Positions 52,769-61,666 of a stretch of DNA of 64,000 nt are shown piece after piece. Position numbers and translations under genes: made by a program. Origin of the DNA: Burkholderia sp. D-99 (lineage in GTDB: Bacteria > Pseudomonadota > Gammaproteobacteria > Burkholderiales > Burkholderiaceae); contig NZ_JAAOXM010000011.1 in NCBI RefSeq assembly GCF_011605345.1, positions 213,113 through 277,112 on the forward strand, given 5' to 3'. The notes beneath the pieces were generated by a model, which had not been told where the DNA came from, did not search any database, and saw only the letters and a program-made list of their open reading frames with translations. The first letter of the stretch is position 1, and every line of letters starts with the position of its first letter.

Positions 52769-54585
52769 ATTCACGGCCGGCGCCGCCGCAACGCGGCCGC
52801 GCCGGCTTTCGCTCCTGTTTAGACCGTTTTATGCCGACTCACCCGCTGGTTTTCCATTCGTCGCCGGACCAGACGATCGCCTGGCGCGACGGCGCGCCCG
52901 TCACCGTGCGCGCGTTCGTCGCCGACGTCGTGCGCGTGGCCGCCGCGCTGCCCGCGGGCGCGCACGTGTTCAACGTGTGCCGCGACCGCTACCGCTTCGC
53001 GGTCAGCCTGTGCGCCGCGCTCGTTGCCGGCAAGGTCAGCCTGCTGCCGTCGACGCACACCCCGGAAATGGTCCGCCAGCTCGCCTCGTTCGCGCCCGAC
53101 GCGTTCTGCCTGCACGACGCGCCCGACTGCATGATCGACCTGCCGCGCTTCGCGTACCCCGATGCCGCCCCCGGCGAGCTTGCGAACGACGCGCCGTTCG
53201 CCGTACCGCAGATCGATGCGGCGCGGATCATGGCCTACGTATTCACGTCCGGCTCGACCGGCGCGCCGGTGCCGCACCGCAAGACCTGGGGCTTCCTGGT
53301 CGGCTGCGTGCGCGCGGCGGCCGACCGCCTCGGGCTGCTCGACGGCCGCGCGGCCACGCTGATCGGCACGGTGCCTGCGCAGCACATGTACGGCTTCGAG
53401 TCGACGGTGCTGCTCGCGCTGATCGGCGGCCTCGCGTTCAGCAACCGCCAGCCGTTCTACCCGGTCGACATTCGCGACGAACTCGACGCGATCCCGCAGC
53501 CGCGCGTGCTCGTCACGTCGCCGATCCACCTGCGGGCGCTGCTGGCGGCCGGCCATGCGCTGCCGCGCGCGGCGCTCGTGCTGTCGGCCACCGCGCCGCT
53601 GTCGGAAAAGCTCGCGTGCGAAGCCGAGGCCGCGCTCGACGCGCCGCTCGTCGAGATCTACGGCAGCACCGAAACCGGCCAGATCGCCACCCGTCGCACG
53701 TCGCAAGGCGCGACGTGGGAGCTGTTCCCGGATATCCGGCTCGACGCGCGCGACGAACCGGAAAGTGACGACGGCGAGCCGACGATCTGGGTATCGGGCG
53801 GGCACGTCGAGGCGCCCGTGCCGATGGGCGATGCGCTCGAACCGCTCGGCGACGGCCGGTTCCTGCTGCACGGCCGCAAGGCCGACCTCGTCAACATCGC
53901 CGGCAAGCGCACGTCGCTCGCGTACCTGAACCATCAGCTCAATGCGATTCCGCAGGTGATCGACGGCGTGTTCTTCATGCCCGACGAAGCCGCGCCTGCG
54001 CACGCCGACGCGGGCCTCGAACCGGTCACGCGCCTCGTCGCGCTAGTTGTCGCACCAACGCTCGCGGCAGCCGATCTGCAGCGCGCGCTGCGCGAGCGGA
54101 TCGATCCCGCGTTCATGCCGCGCCCGCTCGTGTTCGTCGATGCGCTGCCGCGCAACGAAACCGGCAAGCTGCCGCGCGACGTGCTCGCCGCACTCGTTGC
54201 GCAGCATGCGCGCGCGGCGGCCGTGCCAGTGCCAGTGCCAGTGCCAGTGCCCGATACGGCCAGCACACCCGTGCTCGAGTTCACGATTCCCGTCGATCAC
54301 CCGGCACTACCCGGCCACTTCCCCGACCATCCGGTCGTGCCGGGCGTCGTGCTGCTCGATCACGCGATCCATGCGCTCGGCACGGCGCTGAAGCGCCCGC
54401 TGCACGCGTGGCGGCTCGGGTCCGCGAAATTCCTGAGCCCGGTCGCGCCGGGCGAACCGCTCGATCTCGCGTACGACGCCGCGCCCAGCGGCGCGATCCG
54501 CTTCACGCTGCGTGCCGGGTCGCGCGAGGTCGCGAGCGGCGTGCTGTCCGCGCCGCCGGCCATGCAGGATGGCGCGCAGCCATGA
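52765..54585 (+). CDS. Aryl/acyl-ACP ligase fused to a hotdog dehydratase
   Basis: A 606-residue fusion. Residues 1-480 form an AMP-dependent ligase: the phosphate loop FTSGSTGAPVPH is at about 160-171, IYGSTETGQIATRR at about 290-310, and the catalytic lysine of NETGKLPRD near 470. A Val-Pro repeat linker of five copies (residues 487-496) leads to a C-terminal hotdog domain with LPGHFPDHPVVPGVVLLDHAI (about 513-533), which fits ApeI/FabZ-type dehydratases. In E. coli-type aryl polyene clusters the ligase and this dehydratase (ApeH, ApeI) are separate genes. It should activate the aryl starter for the ACP and dehydrate chain intermediates. The start overlaps the upstream stop. Confidence 0.88.
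   Translation: MNSRPAPPQRGRAGFRSCLDRFMPTHPLVFHSSPDQTIAWRDGAPVTVRAFVADVVRVAAALPAGAHVFNVCRDRYRFAVSLCAALVAGKVSLLPSTHTPEMVRQLASFAPDAFCLHDAPDCMIDLPRFAYPDAAPGELANDAPFAVPQIDAARIMAYVFTSGSTGAPVPHRKTWGFLVGCVRAAADRLGLLDGRAATLIGTVPAQHMYGFESTVLLALIGGLAFSNRQPFYPVDIRDELDAIPQPRVLVTSPIHLRALLAAGHALPRAALVLSATAPLSEKLACEAEAALDAPLVEIYGSTETGQIATRRTSQGATWELFPDIRLDARDEPESDDGEPTIWVSGGHVEAPVPMGDALEPLGDGRFLLHGRKADLVNIAGKRTSLAYLNHQLNAIPQVIDGVFFMPDEAAPAHADAGLEPVTRLVALVVAPTLAAADLQRALRERIDPAFMPRPLVFVDALPRNETGKLPRDVLAALVAQHARAAAVPVPVPVPVPDTASTPVLEFTIPVDHPALPGHFPDHPVVPGVVLLDHAIHALGTALKRPLHAWRLGSAKFLSPVAPGEPLDLAYDAAPSGAIRFTLRAGSREVASGVLSAPPAMQDGAQP
54223..54252 (+). repeat. Hexanucleotide tandem repeat coding for Val-Pro linker
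   Basis: The unit GTGCCA occurs four times, with a fifth copy GTGCCC, in phase with the codons of the ligase-dehydratase fusion. Slippage would add or remove Val-Pro pairs and keep the frame. Confidence 0.95.
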
Positions 54586-55562
54586 AGCGCACCACCGCGT
54601 GGGCCGAACGCCAGGAGCGCAGCAATGCGGGCTTGCTGCGCGCGATGACGTGGATCTCGCTGCGCTTCGGCCGGCAGCGCGCGCGCGTCGTGCTGCACCT
54701 GATCGCGACGTATTTCGTGCTGTTTTCGCCGGTCGCGTGCGCGGCGTCGCGCGACTACCTGCGCCGCGTGCTCGGCCGCCCCGCGCGCTGGCGCGACGTA
54801 TACCGGCACGTGTTCACGTTCGCGGCAACGATCCACGATCGCATCTACCTGATGAACGGGCGCTTCGACCTGTTCGACATCCGGCTGCACGGCGAAACGC
54901 TCGTCGATGACGCGCTCGCGGGCGGACGCGGCGCGTTCCTGATGGGCGCGCATCTCGGCAGCTTCGAGGTCGTGCGCGCAATCGGCCGCACGCACCCGGA
55001 CCTGCGCGTCGTCGTGACGATGTACGAGAAGAACGCGCGCAAGATCAACGCGACGCTCGCCGCGGTGAATCCCGCCGCGCAGCCGGAAGTGATTCCGCTC
55101 GGGCAGGTCGACTCGATGCTGAAGGTGCGCGAGCGCCTCGACGCGAACTGCATGGTCGGCATGCTCGCCGACCGCACGCTGCTCGACGACGCGGCCGCGT
55201 CGCTGCGGCGGCTGCCGCTGCTCGGCGCGCCGGCCGCGTTCCCGCTCGGGCCGCTCTACATGGCCGCGATGCTGCGGCGCCCGGTGATCTTCATGACGGG
55301 CCTCTATCGCGACGGCAACCGCTACGATGTGCACTTCGAAACGCTCGCCGATTTCTCCGACGTGCGGCGCGACGCGCGCGCGGCGGCCGTCGACGCGGCA
55401 CTCGCGCGCTACGTCGCGCTGCTCGACAAGCACTGTCGCGAGGCACCGTACAACTGGTTCAACTATTTCGATTTCTGGCACGGCGGCGATGCCGCGACCG
55501 CGCGCCGCGACGCCGCGAGCGCCGGTGCCGGCCTGTCCGCCACGAGGGATTCCGACGCATGA
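54582..55562 (+). CDS. LpxL/HtrB-like acyltransferase (ApeJ-like)
   Basis: A 326-residue membrane-associated acyltransferase. The HxxxxE catalytic motif is in LMGAHLGSFEVVRAIG (about residues 122-137), followed by MLADRTLLDDAA and the PLLGAPAAFPLGP block, as in lipid A acyltransferases. One hydrophobic segment (VVLHLIATYFVLFSPVACA) anchors it. In aryl polyene clusters such an enzyme is thought to move the acyl chain to a lipid or glycan acceptor. It overlaps the ligase gene by four bases and the LolA-like gene by four bases. Confidence 0.85.
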   Translation: MKRTTAWAERQERSNAGLLRAMTWISLRFGRQRARVVLHLIATYFVLFSPVACAASRDYLRRVLGRPARWRDVYRHVFTFAATIHDRIYLMNGRFDLFDIRLHGETLVDDALAGGRGAFLMGAHLGSFEVVRAIGRTHPDLRVVVTMYEKNARKINATLAAVNPAAQPEVIPLGQVDSMLKVRERLDANCMVGMLADRTLLDDAAASLRRLPLLGAPAAFPLGPLYMAAMLRRPVIFMTGLYRDGNRYDVHFETLADFSDVRRDARAAAVDAALARYVALLDKHCREAPYNWFNYFDFWHGGDAATARRDAASAGAGLSATRDSDA

Positions 55563-56215
55563 CCGCTGCTCGCCGCTGCCTGCCCACGCTCACGCCCGCG
55601 CTGCTTCGCGCCGTCCGCACGCTGGCCGCCGCCATCGCTGCCAGCACCGCCGCGATCGTGCTGGCCGCCACGCCCGCGCAGGCGGCCGACACCACGCCGG
55701 CGTGGACTCTCGACCGGCTGATGTCGACGCTCGCGCAGCACAAGTCGGGGCGTGCGACGTTCACCGAGACGAAGTACCTGTCGATCGCGACGCAGCCGGT
55801 CGAGTCGTCCGGCGAACTCGTGTTCGTCGCGCCCGACCATCTCGAGAAGCACACGCTGAGCCCGAAGCCCGAACACCTCGTCGTCGACGGCGACATGCTC
55901 ACCGTCGAGCGCAACAACCACAAGTACACGCTCGCGCTCGCACGCTATCCGGAACTCGGCGCGTTCATCGACAGCATCCGCGCGACGCTCGCCGGCAACC
56001 GCTTCGCGCTCGAGCAGGTCTACAAGGTCGCACTCGCCGGGCGCGGCGACGACTGGACACTGACGCTCACGCCGCTCGACTCGCGGATGCTGAAGGTCGT
56101 CAGCACGATCACGCTCGACGGCTCGCGCGACCTGTTGCGCAGTGTCGCGATCCGGCAGGCCGACGGCGACCGTTCGGTGATGCGCCTGCAACCCGTTCCG
56201 GCGAACCCGAACTGA
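55559..56215 (+). CDS. LolA-like outer-membrane lipoprotein carrier (ApeL-like)
   Basis: A 218-residue periplasmic protein with a long signal peptide (basic start, then LAAAIAASTAAIVLAATPAQAAD, cut after AQA). The mature part has a LolA-like half-barrel: LDRLMSTLAQHKSGRATFTETKYL, then GELVFVAPDHLEKHTL and LTVERNNHKYTLALARYP. It may escort the finished lipid-linked polyene through the periplasm, by analogy with LolA. It lies between acyltransferase and exporter genes with ATGA and TGATG overlaps on either side. Confidence 0.82.
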   Translation: MTAARRCLPTLTPALLRAVRTLAAAIAASTAAIVLAATPAQAADTTPAWTLDRLMSTLAQHKSGRATFTETKYLSIATQPVESSGELVFVAPDHLEKHTLSPKPEHLVVDGDMLTVERNNHKYTLALARYPELGAFIDSIRATLAGNRFALEQVYKVALAGRGDDWTLTLTPLDSRMLKVVSTITLDGSRDLLRSVAIRQADGDRSVMRLQPVPANPN

Positions 56216-58686
56216 TGGACGAGCGCACCCGGCCCCCTTCGTCGCCGGTCGCCCGCCGCCTGCACGCGCTGCGGCAGCGCGCGGTGCTCGTGTGGCTGCT
56301 CGCGCTGCTCGCGTGCGGCGTCGCGATCGGGCGCGCGCACTTCACGGCCGACCTGTCCGCATTCCTGCCGAGTTCGCCGAGCGCCGGGCAGCGCGTGCTC
56401 GTCGACCAGTTGCGCGACGGCATCGTGTCACGGCTGATCCTCGTCGCGATCGACGGCGGCGATGCGGCCACGCGCGCCGCACTGTCGCGGCGCGTTGCCG
56501 GCGCACTGCGCACCGAACCGCAATTCGCGGCCGTGCACAACGGCGAAGCCGCGAACGACGCCCGCGACCGGCAGTTCATCTTCGATCACCGTTACCTGCT
56601 GAGCCCGGCCGTCACGCCGCAGCACTTCAGCACCGCCGGCCTGCACCTGGCGCTCGGCGACAGCCTCGACCTGCTGAGCTCGTCGGCCGGCCTCGTGGCC
56701 AAGGCGATGCTGCCGCGCGACCCGACCGGCGAAGTCGCCACGCTCGTCGACCAGCTCGACAGCGCGGCGGAACCGGCGAGCCGCGACGGCGTGTGGGCAT
56801 CGCGCGACGGCACGCGCGCGGTGCTCGTCGTGCAGACGGCCGCCGCCGGTTCCGCTACCGACGCCCAGGCCCGCGCGATCGACACGGTGCGCCGCGCGTT
56901 CGCCGCCGCAAAGCAGGCCGTGCCGAACGCCGCCGCGGCCACGCTCGCGATGACGGGCCCCGGCGTGTTCTCGGTCGACACGCGCGACACGATCCGGCAC
57001 GACGTCGAACGGCTGTCGACGGCGAGCGTCGTGCTGATCGTCGCGCTGCTGCTGACGCTGTACCGCTCGCCGCGCACGCTCGCGCTCGGCTTGCTGCCGG
57101 TGCTGACGGGCGTCGCTGCGGGAATCGCGGCGGTCAGCGTCGTGTTCGGCACGGTCCACGGGCTGACGCTCGGCTTCGGTACGACGCTGATCGGCGAAGC
57201 CGTCGACTATTCGATCTACCTGTTCGTGCAATCGGCGCAGGGCGGCACGCGCGGCACGGTACGCCCGGGCGATGCGACGCGCGCATGGGTCGCCGCGTAC
57301 TGGCCGACGATCCGGCTCGGCGTGCTGACGTCCGTGTGCGGTTTCGCGTCGATGCTGTTCTCCGGGTTCCCGGGCCTCGTGCAACTCGGGCTGTATTCGA
57401 TCGTCGGACTGACGGCCGCCGCGCTCGTCACGCGCTTCGTGCTGCCGCACCTGCGCGGCGAGCATGTCGCGATCCGCGACGTGTCGCGCGTCGGCGCCGT
57501 GCTCGCGCGCGCGGCCGACGCCGCGCCGCGGCTGCGCTGGCCGCTCGCCGTGCTGGTGATCGCCGCGGGCGCGACGCTCGTGCTGCATCGCGACGGCCTG
57601 TGGAGCCGCGAGCTCGCCGCGCTCAGCCCCGTGCCGGCGCAAGCGCAGGCGCTCGACGCACGCCTGCGCGCCGACGTCGGTGCGCCCGACGTGCGCTTCC
57701 TCGTCGTAATTGCCGCGCCGACCGAACAGGCCGCGCTCGAACGCGCTGAACAGGTCGCCGCGCAATTGCAGCCGCTCGTCGACCAGGGCACGCTCGCGGG
57801 TTTCGAAAGCCCCGCGCGCTACCTGCCGAGCGACGCGGCGCAGCGCGCGCGCCTGGCGAGCCTGCCGGATGCCGACGTGCTCGCCGCGCGGATGCGCGAC
57901 GCCGTCGCGAACCAGCCGATATCGGTCAAGCCCGACCTGTTCGCGCCGTTCATCGCCGACGTCGAGGCCGCTCGCCACGCGCCGCTGCTGACGCACGCGG
58001 ACCTGCGCGGCACGTCGATGGCGCTCGCCGTCGATGCGCTGCTGACCGAACGTGACGGCCGCTGGAGCGCGATGCTGCCGCTGCGCGCGCCGGATGCCGC
58101 CCGCACCGCGCAACCGGCATCGAGTCTCGATGCAACGCCGATTCGCGCGGCCGTCGCGCGCGCGGGCGTGCCCGATGCGCTGTTCGTCGACATGAAGGCC
58201 GAAGCCGATCGCCTGTACGTGAGCTATGTGCACGAGGACATCCGGCTGTCGCTCGCGGGTTTTGTCGCGATCACCGTGCTGCTGCTGATCGCACTACGCT
58301 CGCCGCGCCGTGTCATGCGCGCGCTCGCACCGCTCGTCGCGGCCGTGCTGGTCGTGACGGCCGGCTTCGCGCTCGCCGGCGTGCAACTGACGATCCTGCA
58401 TCTGGTCGGGATGCTGCTGATCGTGGCGGTCGGCTCGAACTACGCGCTGTTCTTCTGCAAGCGCGACGACGCGCAGCCCGTCACGCCCCACACGCTCGTG
58501 TCGCTGCTGATCGCGAACCTCGCGACGGTCGCCGGCTTCGGGCTGCTGGCGCTGTCGCGCGTGCCGCTGCTCGAAACCTTCGGGCTGACCGTCGGCCCGG
58601 GCGCGATGCTCGCGCTCGCGTTCGCGGCGATTCTCGCGCCGCGCACGGCCGCAGCCGGCAACCGTCAGCAAGGAAGCCGCGCATGA
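56215..58686 (+). CDS. MMPL/RND-type lipid exporter (ApeM/XanF-like)
   Basis: An 823-residue RND-superfamily transporter with two MMPL halves. The first helix is VWLLALLACGVAIG (about residues 24-37); a large periplasmic loop follows, then a helix bundle with TLGFGTTLIGEAVDYSIYLFVQSA (about 318-341). A second loop and bundle repeat the pattern, with VGSNYALFFCKRDD near residue 740. MMPL proteins export lipids or polyketides; in this setting it should flip or export the polyene lipid. The start overlaps the previous stop by one base and its stop overlaps the deacetylase start. Confidence 0.88.
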   Translation: MDERTRPPSSPVARRLHALRQRAVLVWLLALLACGVAIGRAHFTADLSAFLPSSPSAGQRVLVDQLRDGIVSRLILVAIDGGDAATRAALSRRVAGALRTEPQFAAVHNGEAANDARDRQFIFDHRYLLSPAVTPQHFSTAGLHLALGDSLDLLSSSAGLVAKAMLPRDPTGEVATLVDQLDSAAEPASRDGVWASRDGTRAVLVVQTAAAGSATDAQARAIDTVRRAFAAAKQAVPNAAAATLAMTGPGVFSVDTRDTIRHDVERLSTASVVLIVALLLTLYRSPRTLALGLLPVLTGVAAGIAAVSVVFGTVHGLTLGFGTTLIGEAVDYSIYLFVQSAQGGTRGTVRPGDATRAWVAAYWPTIRLGVLTSVCGFASMLFSGFPGLVQLGLYSIVGLTAAALVTRFVLPHLRGEHVAIRDVSRVGAVLARAADAAPRLRWPLAVLVIAAGATLVLHRDGLWSRELAALSPVPAQAQALDARLRADVGAPDVRFLVVIAAPTEQAALERAEQVAAQLQPLVDQGTLAGFESPARYLPSDAAQRARLASLPDADVLAARMRDAVANQPISVKPDLFAPFIADVEAARHAPLLTHADLRGTSMALAVDALLTERDGRWSAMLPLRAPDAARTAQPASSLDATPIRAAVARAGVPDALFVDMKAEADRLYVSYVHEDIRLSLAGFVAITVLLLIALRSPRRVMRALAPLVAAVLVVTAGFALAGVQLTILHLVGMLLIVAVGSNYALFFCKRDDAQPVTPHTLVSLLIANLATVAGFGLLALSRVPLLETFGLTVGPGAMLALAFAAILAPRTAAAGNRQQGSRA

Positions 58687-59567
58687 ATGCACCGTCGTCC
58701 GTTCCGTCGCGACCGCCCGGCGATGCGCGCCGCTGGAAGCCCACGCCGCTGATCGCGGGCACTGCCGCGCTGCATGCGGGCGCGGCAGCAGCCGTCGTCG
58801 CGCAGCCGGCCGCGTGGCCGTGGGCGGTCGGCGGTGTGGTCGCGTCGCATCTCGTGCTGACCGCCGCCGGCCTGTGGCCGCGCAGCACGCTGCTCGGGCC
58901 GAACTGGACGCGCCTGCCGCCCGGTGCCGGCCGCCGGATCGCATTGACGATCGACGACGGCCCGGACCCGGACGTCACGCCGCGCGTGCTCGACCTGCTC
59001 GACCGTTACGACGCGCGCGCGACGTTCTTCTGCATCGGCGATCTCGCGCGCCGTCATCCGCGCTGGGTCGAGGCGATCGTCGCGCGCGGTCACACGATCG
59101 AGAATCACAGCCAGCGGCACCGGCACACGTTCTCGCTGTCGGGGCCCGCCGCGCTGCGGCGCGAGATCGCGGCCGCGCAAGAGACGCTGACCGAGATCGC
59201 CGGTACGCGCCCGCTGTTCTTCCGCGCGCCGGCCGGCCTGCGCAATCCGTTTCTCGAACCCGTGCTGTGCGAACTCGGCCTGCAGCTTGCGAGCTGGACG
59301 CGGCGCGGCTTCGACACGCGCGCACGCGATGCCGCGACCGTCACGCGCCGCCTGCTGCACGGTCTCGCGCCGCGCGACATCCTGCTCGTGCACGACGGCC
59401 ACGCGGCGCGCGACGCGCGCGGCGAACCGGTCGTGCTCGACGTGTTGCAAGCGGTACTGCGCGCGGCCGCCGACGCGCAGCTGCCGTGGACCACGCTGCG
59501 TGCGGCGCTTGCGCCCGAACCGCCCGGCCAGCCGGGCGTTCCGGCAACCCCGTTTGATAAAATCTGA
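58683..59567 (+). CDS. Polysaccharide deacetylase (NodB-fold)
   Basis: A 294-residue protein. Two hydrophobic stretches in the first 65 residues suggest a membrane anchor. The NodB homology domain starts with IALTIDDGPDPDVTPRVLDLLDRY (about residues 85-108), in which DD binds metal and is the base. The second motif is IENHSQRHRHTF (HSxxH, about 139-150), and the late RAPAGLRNPF and LLVHDGHA complete the site. It would remove N- or O-acetyl groups from a glycan or glycolipid, perhaps preparing the acceptor made by the cluster glycosyltransferase. It overlaps the exporter gene by four bases. Confidence 0.85.
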   Translation: MNAPSSVPSRPPGDARRWKPTPLIAGTAALHAGAAAAVVAQPAAWPWAVGGVVASHLVLTAAGLWPRSTLLGPNWTRLPPGAGRRIALTIDDGPDPDVTPRVLDLLDRYDARATFFCIGDLARRHPRWVEAIVARGHTIENHSQRHRHTFSLSGPAALRREIAAAQETLTEIAGTRPLFFRAPAGLRNPFLEPVLCELGLQLASWTRRGFDTRARDAATVTRRLLHGLAPRDILLVHDGHAARDARGEPVVLDVLQAVLRAAADAQLPWTTLRAALAPEPPGQPGVPATPFDKI

Positions 59568-59630
59568 CCTCGAACGACTCGCCTGCCAGCCCCGCTGCGG
59601 CGCCCGTTCCGGCCACCGGATGCGACCCTC

Positions 59631-60842
59631 GTGAAACCTCTCCTGCTCTCGCACTTCACCGCCACCAGCTGCATCGGCCGCGGCCTCGACGCGACCCTCG
59701 ATGCGCTGCGCCACGCGCGCGGCGGGCTCACGCCCTGCGACTTCGAGCGGGCGGATCTCGACACGTGGATCGGCGCGGTGGACGGCGTCGATGCGCAGCC
59801 CGTGCGTGCCGACCTCGCCGATTTCGAGTGCCGCAACAACCGCCTCGCACAGCTCGGCCTCATGCAGGACGGCTTCGACGCACGCGTCGCGGCGGCCGTG
59901 GCGCGCCATGGCGCGGCGCGCGTCGGCGTGTTCGTCGGCACGAGCACGGCCGGCATCCTCGAGACCGAGCACGCATACCAGCGCCGCGATCCGGCGAGCG
60001 GCGCGCTGCCCGCCGACTTCCGCTACGCCCACACGCACAACCCGTATTCGCCGGCCGCGTTCGTGCGCGCGTTTTTCGCGCTGCGCGGGCCGGCGATGGC
60101 GATCTCGTCCGCATGCTCGTCCGGCGCGAAGGTGTTCGGCTCCGCGCGCCGCATGATCGAGGCGGGATTGATCGATGCGGCCGTCGTCGGCGGCGTCGAT
60201 TCGCTGTGCCTGACGACGCTGTACGGCTTCAATTCGCTCGAACTGCTGTCGCGCCGGCCGTGCCGACCGTTCGACGTCGCGCGCGACGGCATCTCGATCG
60301 GCGAGGCCGCCGCGTTCGCGCTCGTCGAACGCGTGCCCGACCCGCCCGCCACGCTCGATGCCGATGCGATCCTGCTGCTCGGCATCGGCGAATCGAGCGA
60401 CGCGCATCACATGTCGTCGCCGCATCCGGACGGGCTCGGCGCACGCGTCGCCATCGAGCTGGCGCTCGCGTCCGCCGGCCTTGGCGCGAACGACATCGAC
60501 TACGTGAACCTGCACGGCACCGCGACGCCCAGCAACGACGCGGCCGAAAGCCGCGCGATCGGCGCGCTGTTCGCCAGCACGCCGTACAGCTCGACGAAGG
60601 GCGCGACCGGCCATACGCTCGGCGCGGCGGGCGCGCTGGAGGCGGTCGTCACCGCGCTCGCGCTGCGCGAGCAGTTCGTGCCGGCCGGCGTCAACACGAC
60701 GCAACCCGACCCGGCACTCGTCGCCGACTACGTGCTCGCGAGCCGCGATGCGCGCGTGCGCGCCGTCCTCTCCAATTCGTTCGGCTTCGGCGGCACGAAT
60801 TGCAGCCTGATCCTCGGCCGCGCCGACCACGCACGCCGTTGA
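59631..60842 (+). CDS. Beta-ketoacyl-ACP synthase (ketosynthase, ApeO/ApeR type)
   Basis: A 403-residue condensing enzyme with the full Cys-His-His triad: Cys162 in AISSACSSGAKVFGSA, His in VNLHGTATPSNDAAE (about 296) and His in TKGATGHTLGAAGA (about 332). The start is a GTG at 59631. It extends the aryl-primed chain with malonyl-ACP. With the chain-length-factor-like protein encoded next to it, it forms the KS/CLF pair expected for a type II polyene synthase. The gene follows the deacetylase by 63 bases in the same direction. Confidence 0.92.
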   Translation: MKPLLLSHFTATSCIGRGLDATLDALRHARGGLTPCDFERADLDTWIGAVDGVDAQPVRADLADFECRNNRLAQLGLMQDGFDARVAAAVARHGAARVGVFVGTSTAGILETEHAYQRRDPASGALPADFRYAHTHNPYSPAAFVRAFFALRGPAMAISSACSSGAKVFGSARRMIEAGLIDAAVVGGVDSLCLTTLYGFNSLELLSRRPCRPFDVARDGISIGEAAAFALVERVPDPPATLDADAILLLGIGESSDAHHMSSPHPDGLGARVAIELALASAGLGANDIDYVNLHGTATPSNDAAESRAIGALFASTPYSSTKGATGHTLGAAGALEAVVTALALREQFVPAGVNTTQPDPALVADYVLASRDARVRAVLSNSFGFGGTNCSLILGRADHARR

Positions 60843-60850
60843 GGCCCGCC

Positions 60851-61666
60851 ATGACACTGACCGCCTTCATCGAAAGCATCGGCCTCGTCGGGCCCGGATT
60901 GAACGACTGGCCGCACGCGGCCGACGTGCTCGCGGGACGCGCGCCATATGCGCCGGCCCGCACCGAGCTGCCGCCGCCGGCCGGCCTGCCGTCTGCCGAG
61001 CGGCGCCGCACGGGTCCCGTCGTGCGCGTGGCGCTCGCGGCCGGCCACGAAGCTGTGGCCGCAAGCGGTCGCGACGCCGCGGCGCTCGCGACCGTGTTCA
61101 GCGCATCGGGCGGCGACGGCCAGAATTGCCACGCGATCTGCGAAACGCTGGCCGGCGACGATCGCCAGCTGTCGCCGACGCGCTTCCACAACTCCGTGCA
61201 CAACGCGCCAGCCGGCTACTGGAGCATCGCGACCCGCGCGATGGCGACGTCGAACGTGCTCTGCGCGCACGACGGCAGCTTCGCCGCGGGCCTGCTCGAA
61301 AGCCTGTGCCAGGTCGTGGTCGATCACGTGCCGACCCTGTTGATCGTGTACGACACCGACTATCCGGAACCGCTGCGCGCGGTGCGGCCGATCGGCGACG
61401 CGTTCGGCGTGGCACTCGTGCTCGCGCCGGAAGCAAGCGAACGCGTGCTCGCCCGCATCGACGTGCAACTCACCGACGCACCCGCGACGACGCTCGCGCA
61501 TGCTGAACTCGACGTGCTGCGCGCCGGCAATCCGGCAGCGCGCGTGCTGCCGCTGCTCGAGGCGCTCGCCGCGCGGCGTTCGACGCGCGTCGTGCTCGAC
61601 TACCTGGCCGATACCCGCGTGCAGGTCGATGTCGCGATGCCGGATACGTTCGCGGAGCGCGCGTGA
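60851..61666 (+). CDS. Ketosynthase-like chain-length factor (ketoacyl-synt_2 domain)
   Basis: A 271-residue protein resembling only the N-terminal half of a ketosynthase. RRRTGPVVRVALAAGHEAVAASGRD is followed by ATVFSASGGDGQNCHAICETLAGDDRQLSPTRFHNSVHNAPAGYWSIATRAM in outline, and by VLCAHDGSFAAGLLES, where a working ketosynthase has its cysteine nucleophile elbow. The two histidines of the triad are absent. It is probably a non-catalytic partner that sets chain length together with the preceding ketosynthase. It lies eight bases after that gene, and the next start overlaps its stop. Confidence 0.82.
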   Translation: MTLTAFIESIGLVGPGLNDWPHAADVLAGRAPYAPARTELPPPAGLPSAERRRTGPVVRVALAAGHEAVAASGRDAAALATVFSASGGDGQNCHAICETLAGDDRQLSPTRFHNSVHNAPAGYWSIATRAMATSNVLCAHDGSFAAGLLESLCQVVVDHVPTLLIVYDTDYPEPLRAVRPIGDAFGVALVLAPEASERVLARIDVQLTDAPATTLAHAELDVLRAGNPAARVLPLLEALAARRSTRVVLDYLADTRVQVDVAMPDTFAERA

